Assembly: GCF_047675955.1 (NCBI RefSeq)
Contig: NC_132911.1
Location: forward strand, 80,493,208 to 80,557,207
Direction of reading: 5' to 3'
Source: Chlorocebus sabaeus
Taxonomy: Eukaryota > Chordata > Mammalia > Primates > Cercopithecidae
DNA length: 64,000 nt
Below are positions 58,845 through 64,000 of the stretch, piece by piece; within the stretch, counting starts at the first letter, position 1; each line of letters starts with the position of its first letter. The position numbers were made by a program, and so were the translations under genes. The notes under the pieces were generated by a model. It was not told the origin of the DNA, made no database searches, and was given only the letters and a program-made list of their open reading frames with translations.

Positions 58845-58962
58845 ATTTCATTGATCTCCCCAACAACTTGGGTGGAGTAAGAATTTTTATTGCCATTTTA
58901 TAAATTAGGAAACTGAACCTCAAAGAGCATAAATGATTCATTCAAGGATACAAAGCTGCAGT
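58845..58962 (-). mobile_element. MIR SINE fragment, antisense
   Basis: 'gatctccccaacaacttggg', 'attgccattttataaattaggaaactgaacctc' is the antisense MIR core. Confidence 0.78.
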
Positions 58963-58963
58963 T

Positions 58964-59240
58964 TACCAGGGTAAGCATAACAAAATACCATAGACTACGT
59001 GGCTTAAACAACAGAAATTTATTTCTCACAATTCTGGAGGATGGGAAGTTCAAGATAAAAGTGCACGTCAATTTTGTTCCTGGTGAGGGCTCTTTTCTTC
59101 CTGGCTTGCAGATGGCCATCTTCTCACTGTGCCCTCACTCACTCTGGGTGATACTGGAGTTCACTACTCTAGTTCTTGCAGTCTTTCTCCACAGGTCCCA
59201 CTCTTACCTCCCAGTGACCATCTCAAGGAGATGGGTACTT
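58964..59240 (-). mobile_element. MLT1 LTR (ERVL-MaLR), antisense, truncated
   Basis: 'gcataacaaaataccatagac', 'cttaaacaacagaaatttatttctcac', 'gtgagggctcttttcttcctggcttgcagatgg'. The right part has decayed beyond recognition before the THE1 LTR. Confidence 0.85.
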
Positions 59241-59323
59241 TCAAACTCATGACCCAGAAGTTCTACTTTAAATTACATGTCCCTTAGGAATGTTCCCTTT
59301 GAATGACTAGTACATGGCATAGC

Positions 59324-59675
59324 TTTGTTTTCATGCTTTCGGTTATAATGACATACCCGAAACTGGGAACAAAAAGAGATTTAATTGGACTTACAGTTCC
59401 ACATGGCTGAGGAGGCCTCAGAATCACGGTGGGAGGCTAAAAGGCACTTCTTTCATGGCAGCGAGAAGAGAAAAAATGAGGAGGAAGCAAAAAGGGAAAC
59501 CCGTGATAAACCCATCAGATCTTGTGAGACTTATTCACTATCACGAGAAGAGCACAGGAAAGACTGGTCACCATGATTCGATTACCTCCCCCTGGGTCCC
59601 TCCCACAATAAATGGGAATTCTGGGAGATATAATTTGGGTTGATATTTGGGTAGGGACACAGCCAAACCATATCA
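59324..59675 (-). mobile_element. THE1-type MaLR LTR, antisense
   Basis: 'ttcatgctttcggttataatgacatacccg', 'cttacagttccacatggctg', 'ctatcacgagaagagcacag' and the end 'cacagccaaaccatatca'. Solo LTR, near full length. Target duplication not clear. Confidence 0.9.
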
Positions 59676-59884
59676 CCATCTTTGTTTTACCAATACTTAT
59701 TTTATGCTTTGAATGACCAAGAAACTCCAATAATAGGGTATGGAAGAAAGGGAGAATGGCTAAAAAACCTCAAGTTTTTGAGTAAATTGAATTCAAAGAT
59801 TCTGATTTCATGGATTCCAGCAGTGAACTCTTCATATTAGTTCTTCCCTTGGCTATAGCAGTGAGATTCAGGGCAAAAAACAGC
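59676..59884. other. Unique sequence
   Basis: Nothing recognised. Confidence 0.4.
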
Positions 59885-60065
59885 ATCTTATGGGCTGGAT
59901 TGTGGCTCCCCAAATTCATATGTTGAGCTCCTATCCCCCAATATGACTATATTTAGAGACATGCTTTTAGGAGGCACTTAAGGTTAAATGAGGTTATAAG
60001 GGTGGGACTCTACTTCTATAGGACCAGTGGGTTCACAAGAAGAGGAAGAGAGAGCCCAGAGTGAT
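59885..60065 (+). mobile_element. MLT1 LTR fragment, sense
   Basis: 'ttatgggctggattgtggc', 'caaattcatatgttgagctcc', 'aggttaaatgaggttataaggg' and 'aagaagaggaagagagagccc' are the MLT1 LTR 5' half. The rest is missing. Confidence 0.78.
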
Positions 60066-60689
60066 TATGTAGGAAAAAGTGATGAATCATCCTGGTGAGA
60101 TGGTGCTAGTAGAAAGAAAAGATTTGAAGGGATAGTTAAGTCAAAGGGAGCCCACTGAATGTACCAGTATGTATAAATCCTGCAGCTCTGACAGAAAAAG
60201 CAAGAGCTTATTCCTCATGCTAGATACCTCCTCTTCCTCCGCAGCGCCCACTGCCACCCAAGTTCCCTTGAATCCAACTCTGGCATCCTCAGCAGGGAGA
60301 CCTCTAAACTGCACTCACATTAAAATACACAATTTCTAAAATTAGATGATCACCCTTTCATACAGAAGAGGAGAAAATAATTTCAAATTGCCTAGCTAAG
60401 TACTCCTGAAGGAAGTATAAAAGGAAAGAAGAGAATTTATCTGGTTGCCAGGAAGCCCCAGCTGAATGGAGGTACTAGCAGATCAAGGTGAACCCAAAAT
60501 ATAGGTTGAAAGTAAAATGGTAAATGCTTTTGTTAAGACAAGGTTTGTAGTTGCTTCATTTGTTTCTTTTCTTACAATGCAAGAAGGAAAAGTCCAACAC
60601 CCTGAATCTCTCCTTAAGGACTCTCAAATACCCAAGATTTTTGTAAGGATAAAAGAGTAAAGAAAGGAGGCACAATTCCCATCAATCAC
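60066..60689. other. Unassigned sequence
   Basis: Nothing recognised. Confidence 0.4.
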
Positions 60690-61142
60690 GGAATCAGCAT
60701 ATAAATTACATAATATTTATATGATGGAATATTATATATCAATGAGAATGCACACATTAAAACTGTAAGTGGGAATATGGGTTTTTAAAGATCTCAGAAA
60801 TGTTACATGGTTAGGTAATGTTAATAACCTCAGAAACAGAATTTTTATAGTCTCACAAACATAATGTTGAGTGAAAACAATGAGTATGTATAGTATGATT
60901 CCACTTATATAAGTTCAAAAACCAAACATGGCTGATCTAGGTTGAAAGTCAAGAGAGTGGACACCTATGCAGCAGCCTGAGGACTGGATGGGTTAGGGCT
61001 TAAAGTGGTGTTCAATGTTTTGCCTTTTGATCTGCCTTCTGCTTAGGTGGGTGTGTTACCTGAAAGACAATTCATTAAGCTGTACCCTTATGATCTGTGT
61101 AACTTTCTGTATATTTCCACAAAAAGTTATAAAACTTTAAAA
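60690..61142 (+). mobile_element. Old L1 (L1M-class) 3' end
   Basis: 'gattccacttatataagttc', 'gaaagacaattcattaagctgtacccttatgatctg' and 'gtatatttccacaaaaagttataaaac' fit an old L1M 3' UTR (L1MC-L1ME range). Confidence 0.7.
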
Positions 61143-61149
61143 AACATTA

Positions 61150-61700
61150 TTTCTGGATTTATACCTAAAAGGGTTTGAAGGAGAGATTCTAGCAGATATT
61201 TGTACATCCATGTTATTGCAGCATTACTTAAAAGAGCCAAAAGATGGAAACACCTAAAAGGTCTATAGATCACTGAATGGATATTTAAAATGTAGTATAC
61301 ACATACACTAGAGTATTATTGAGCCTGACTAAGGAACCAAATTCTGATACATGCTACGTTATGGATGAACTTTGAAGATATCATGCTAAGTGAAATAAGC
61401 CAGACACAAAAAGACAAATATTGTGTGATTCCACTTATATGAGGCACCTAGAGTAGTCAAATTCATAGAGACAAAAAGTAAGGGAGCAGTTACCAGGGGC
61501 TGGGGGAAGAGGAAAATAAGGAGTTATCATTTCATAATTATAGAGCTTCAGTTTGGGAAGATGAAAAAGTTCTGAAGATGGATAGTAGTGATGTTTGCAC
61601 AACAATGTGAATATGCTTAATACAACTGAATTGTACACCTAGAAATTGTTAAAATGGCTAATTTTATGTTGTACATTCTACCATAACAAAAAAAAAATTA
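61150..61700 (+). mobile_element. L1 (L1MB-like) 3' end
   Basis: 'tacatccatgttattgcagc', 'catgctaagtgaaataagccag', 'cagttaccaggggctggg', 'gaattgtacacctagaaattgttaaaatgg' and 'ttctaccataacaaaaaa'. ORF2 end plus L1MB-type 3' UTR with A-tail. A second L1 directly after the previous one. Confidence 0.88.
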
Positions 61701-62572
61701 AAAAACAATAAAATAAGAATAGAAGCACGTGTGTTTTTCTTCTCTCTCACTGGGGGAATCCTGCGCATCTGACCCCAGGATCTTCCAGACAAACTTCCAC
61801 ACACTTCTCCTATCTTCTATTCAAGGCCACTGTAGCACCCATTGCTAGGATTTTCTTCTGCTTTTGGTTATCTTTTTTACCTCCATGTCACATGTCAAAA
61901 TTTTTCTGGCTGGCTTTTTTTCACCTTTAGGAGTAAAAGAGTATCTTTAGAAGAATCTATGTGCTTAATTTGATCAGGAGATTTGAGTTACTGACCATCG
62001 TACATGAACATCTTAAAAACATTACATCATTCCCAGACCAATATTCTAAAATATACTTCTAGGAATATAAACCTTGGTAATATGCAGCTAATTTGTTGCT
62101 CCTCTGAGTCGAATACAATCCATTGAGCAAAAATGTCTACATTTATTTATACTTCATCTATCTGTAAACAGACCTGTGACTAAAATCAAATGGCCAGTTC
62201 ACAAAAAAAAATTTAGAAACAATTAAACCATTTTAAGTCATTTTATTTTCAAACAATACCAAAATATCAAGTCGACTCAGCTAACTATTCATTATTCTGT
62301 CAACATAATATTAAAAAGTTTGACTAAATTTTTCAGAGTTTATTAATATTTTCACTGAATTTCCAGATGTTTTGCTTTCCCATATTGGTGTCACTATGTA
62401 TCTTTATTTTCTCCTTACACTCTGATTTCTATGTATAGTTTATTGTTGGGAGATAGCTGCAGGGCAGGACAGATATTAAAACTATATAGCATCTCATAAG
62501 ATGTGAAGCTGAATATCTTTTTTTAGATTAGGTAACCTTTTCATAGCTTTGGGGAAAAACATGGATAGTACT
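61701..62572. other. Unique sequence
   Basis: Nothing recognised. Confidence 0.45.
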
Positions 62573-62618
62573 CGTGTGTGTGTGTGTGTGTGCATGCGCA
62601 TGTGCATGCACATGTGTG
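62573..62618. repeat. Alternating purine-pyrimidine tract with palindrome
   Basis: 46 bp of strict alternation, from a (TG)n part into 'gcatgcgcatg', with a perfect 16-bp palindrome CATGTGCATGCACATG at 62599-62614. Z-DNA-prone and cruciform-capable. Confidence 0.85.
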
Positions 62619-62740
62619 AGCTTGTGTGCATTGACAGAGAATTATTTTATATTGAGAATAAGCAAAACTTTGTGTCGATTATTGCAAAAATATCCTAGAA
62701 GATCTTGTTTTGTTTTCTTTTAAATCTGTAGCTCTGCACC

Positions 62741-62772
62741 GTGTGTGTGTGTGAGTGTGTGTGTGTGTGTGT
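62741..62772. repeat. (TG)n microsatellite
   Basis: GT units interrupted once by GA ('gtgtgtgagtgtgtg'). Confidence 0.92.
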
Positions 62773-62799
62773 ATCAACTCAACTCACATATAACCTCAG

Positions 62800-62970
62800 A
62801 GGAATTAGTATAGAATACTGATAAAGAAGGCTGAAATTTTTACTCTGCTCTGACATTTTCTTAGTTTGCCTCAGTTTTCTCATCTGTATTACAGAGATGA
62901 AAATCGCACCTTCTTCATGAAATATTTAACAAGAAAAGGCGTATCAAAGTGACATACTCAATTAATGTTA
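62800..62970 (+). mobile_element. MIR SINE fragment, sense
   Basis: 'tgcctcagttttctcatctgtattacagagatgaaaat' is the MIR core, followed by decayed 3' sequence. Confidence 0.78.
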
Positions 62971-63656
62971 GAACTCGTACTAACAACCAGGAATTTTTTC
63001 TGTAATTGTGAAATGACCCTCTACATCACTGACTTTGGATCATTGGTCCTAATCAAAATATTGTGCAACTCACATCTGAACTTAGCTGTTGTTTTAAAGG
63101 AGTGACCTTTTTAGGCATATTATAGCCTGTTCAACGCAGAGCAAGGAGTATAGAATATTTGGAACAGTTCAAGGAGGGACATAGAGTTAGGGTGCAAGAT
63201 GTGGTGAGAGGGGAAGGGACAGACCAGAGTCAACAATTTTGTTTTGTTCTCAACTTAGGCAGCAAAACTAGGTCTTTAGAAATCTTGAATCTCACAGTAC
63301 TTGGCTAATACCACTACACTACCCTATTATTCAGTCAATTTGGAAATGATAGAACTTAAGATTTCTCATTAAATTTTAATGATGCAATAATCCACCATTT
63401 GCATTAACACGTGGTGAATCATACATACCTTTTCGTCCTTTGTTGTTGCTGGTGGCTCATTGGCTCAACTACCATCAGCAGGAGCTTTAAAGAAAAGTTT
63501 TTAGTCTTATCTTCATATGGTCCGCATGAAATGGCAGGAATGTGCTTCAGTTTAAGAGACAAAACGTCTTTTTCCAAACTGAATTTTTACACTCCAGGTT
63601 TCTTCGTCAAGCAGACCTCCAGATCCTTCGTTTATAACCCATAAAATTCCTACTCC
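62971..63656. other. Unique sequence
   Basis: Nothing recognised. The 77-codon plus frame at 63411-63644 shows no family. Confidence 0.45.
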
Positions 63657-63931
63657 GGCCAGGCGCGGTGGCTTACGCCTGTAATCCCCGCACTTCGGGA
63701 GGCCAAGGCGGCGGATCACAAGGTAAGGAGATCGAGACCATCCTGGCTAACACGGTGAAACCCCGTCTCTACTAAAAAATACAAAAAACTAGCCGGGCGA
63801 GGTGGCGGGCGCCTGTAGTCCCAGCTACTCGGGAGGCTGAGGCAGGAGAATGGCGTGAACCCGGGAGGCGGAGCTTGCAGTGAGTGGAGATCGCACCACT
63901 GCACTCCAGACTGGGTGACAGAGCGAGACTC
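63657..63931 (+). mobile_element. AluY-like element, sense
   Basis: 'ggccaggcgcggtggcttac', 'gagatcgagaccatcctggc', 'ctagccgggcgaggtggcggg', 'gagaatggcgtgaacccggg' and 'gcggagcttgcagtgag' carry AluY-type changes, and many CpGs are retained, so it is the youngest repeat in the window. The 'cgtctc' before the tail is deleted ('gcgagactcaaaa'). Confidence 0.95.
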
Positions 63932-64000
63932 AAAAAAAAAAAGAAAGAAAGAAAGAAAGAAAGGAAAGGAAAGGAAAGGAAGGAAGGAAGGGAGGGAGGG
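63932..64000 (+). repeat. Alu 3' tail (A)n(GAAA)n(GGAAA)n(GGAA)n
   Basis: Poly-A, then GAAA repeats, then GGAAA, GGAA and GGGA units up to the window edge. A composite purine microsatellite grown from the Alu tail; probably continues beyond the window. Confidence 0.93.

Noticed and set aside
59323..59688. CTTTGTTTT on both sides of the THE1 LTR as target duplication
   Set aside because: The left copy overlaps LTR sequence itself and it is longer than the 5 bp expected for this class.

Overview
The window looks like anthropoid primate, very probably human, intergenic or intronic DNA. It is A+T-rich, has no long protein-coding frame, and carries a layered set of mammalian and primate interspersed repeats: nine Alu copies (one with AluY features at the right edge), THE1/MST/MLT1 (ERVL-MaLR) LTR elements, L1MA/L1MB ends, many L2 and MIR copies, one L3/CR1 LINE, DNA-transposon relics (Tigger-like, hAT-Charlie-like, half of a MADE1) and several microsatellites. 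I found no host exon, tRNA, rRNA, snRNA, CpG island, CRISPR array or operon. Nearly all open frames are chance frames or lie inside repeats. Family names come from recognised sequence, not from a database run; subfamily names are approximate.

Layout. 1-9.5 kb is mostly unique AT-rich DNA with one Alu, a MIR, a (CA)n and a THE1 LTR. 9.5-12.4 kb holds an antisense L3/CR1 LINE, an Alu and the 3' end of a decayed endogenous retrovirus (env transmembrane-subunit pseudogene, polypurine tract, LTR), in which the tract/LTR junction appears twice. 12.5-14.2 kb is a long sense L2. 14.8-17.2 kb is a full-length antisense MST-type element (LTR, internal region with a tRNA-Leu-type primer site, LTR), followed by an L1MA 3' end and an Alu with a clean 15-bp target duplication. 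19-25.3 kb holds MLT1, Alu, MIRs, a second two-LTR MaLR element (plus strand) and a deleted Tigger-like element. 25.3-30 kb is mainly unique, with an unexplained repeat-free block at 28.7-29.2 kb. 30-40.2 kb is dominated by L2 copies on both strands. 41-43.2 kb carries short L1, hAT and microsatellite pieces. 44.4-49.9 kb is nearly repeat-free, the best place to look for conserved regulatory sequence. 50-64 kb returns to L2, Alu, MIR, MLT1, THE1 and L1, ending in an AluY with a long GAAA/GGAA tail.

I found no previously undescribed biological system. The observations most worth checking are a 66-bp segment duplicated 1.6 kb apart (95% identical, no retroposition hallmarks), the repeated retroviral tract/LTR junction, the repeat-free blocks at 28.7-29.2 and 44.4-49.9 kb, and non-B-DNA candidates (a G-quadruplex run near 35.1 kb; alternating purine-pyrimidine tracts at 27.8 and 62.6 kb). 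The genes do not work together in any sense visible here, because there are no intact genes in the window.
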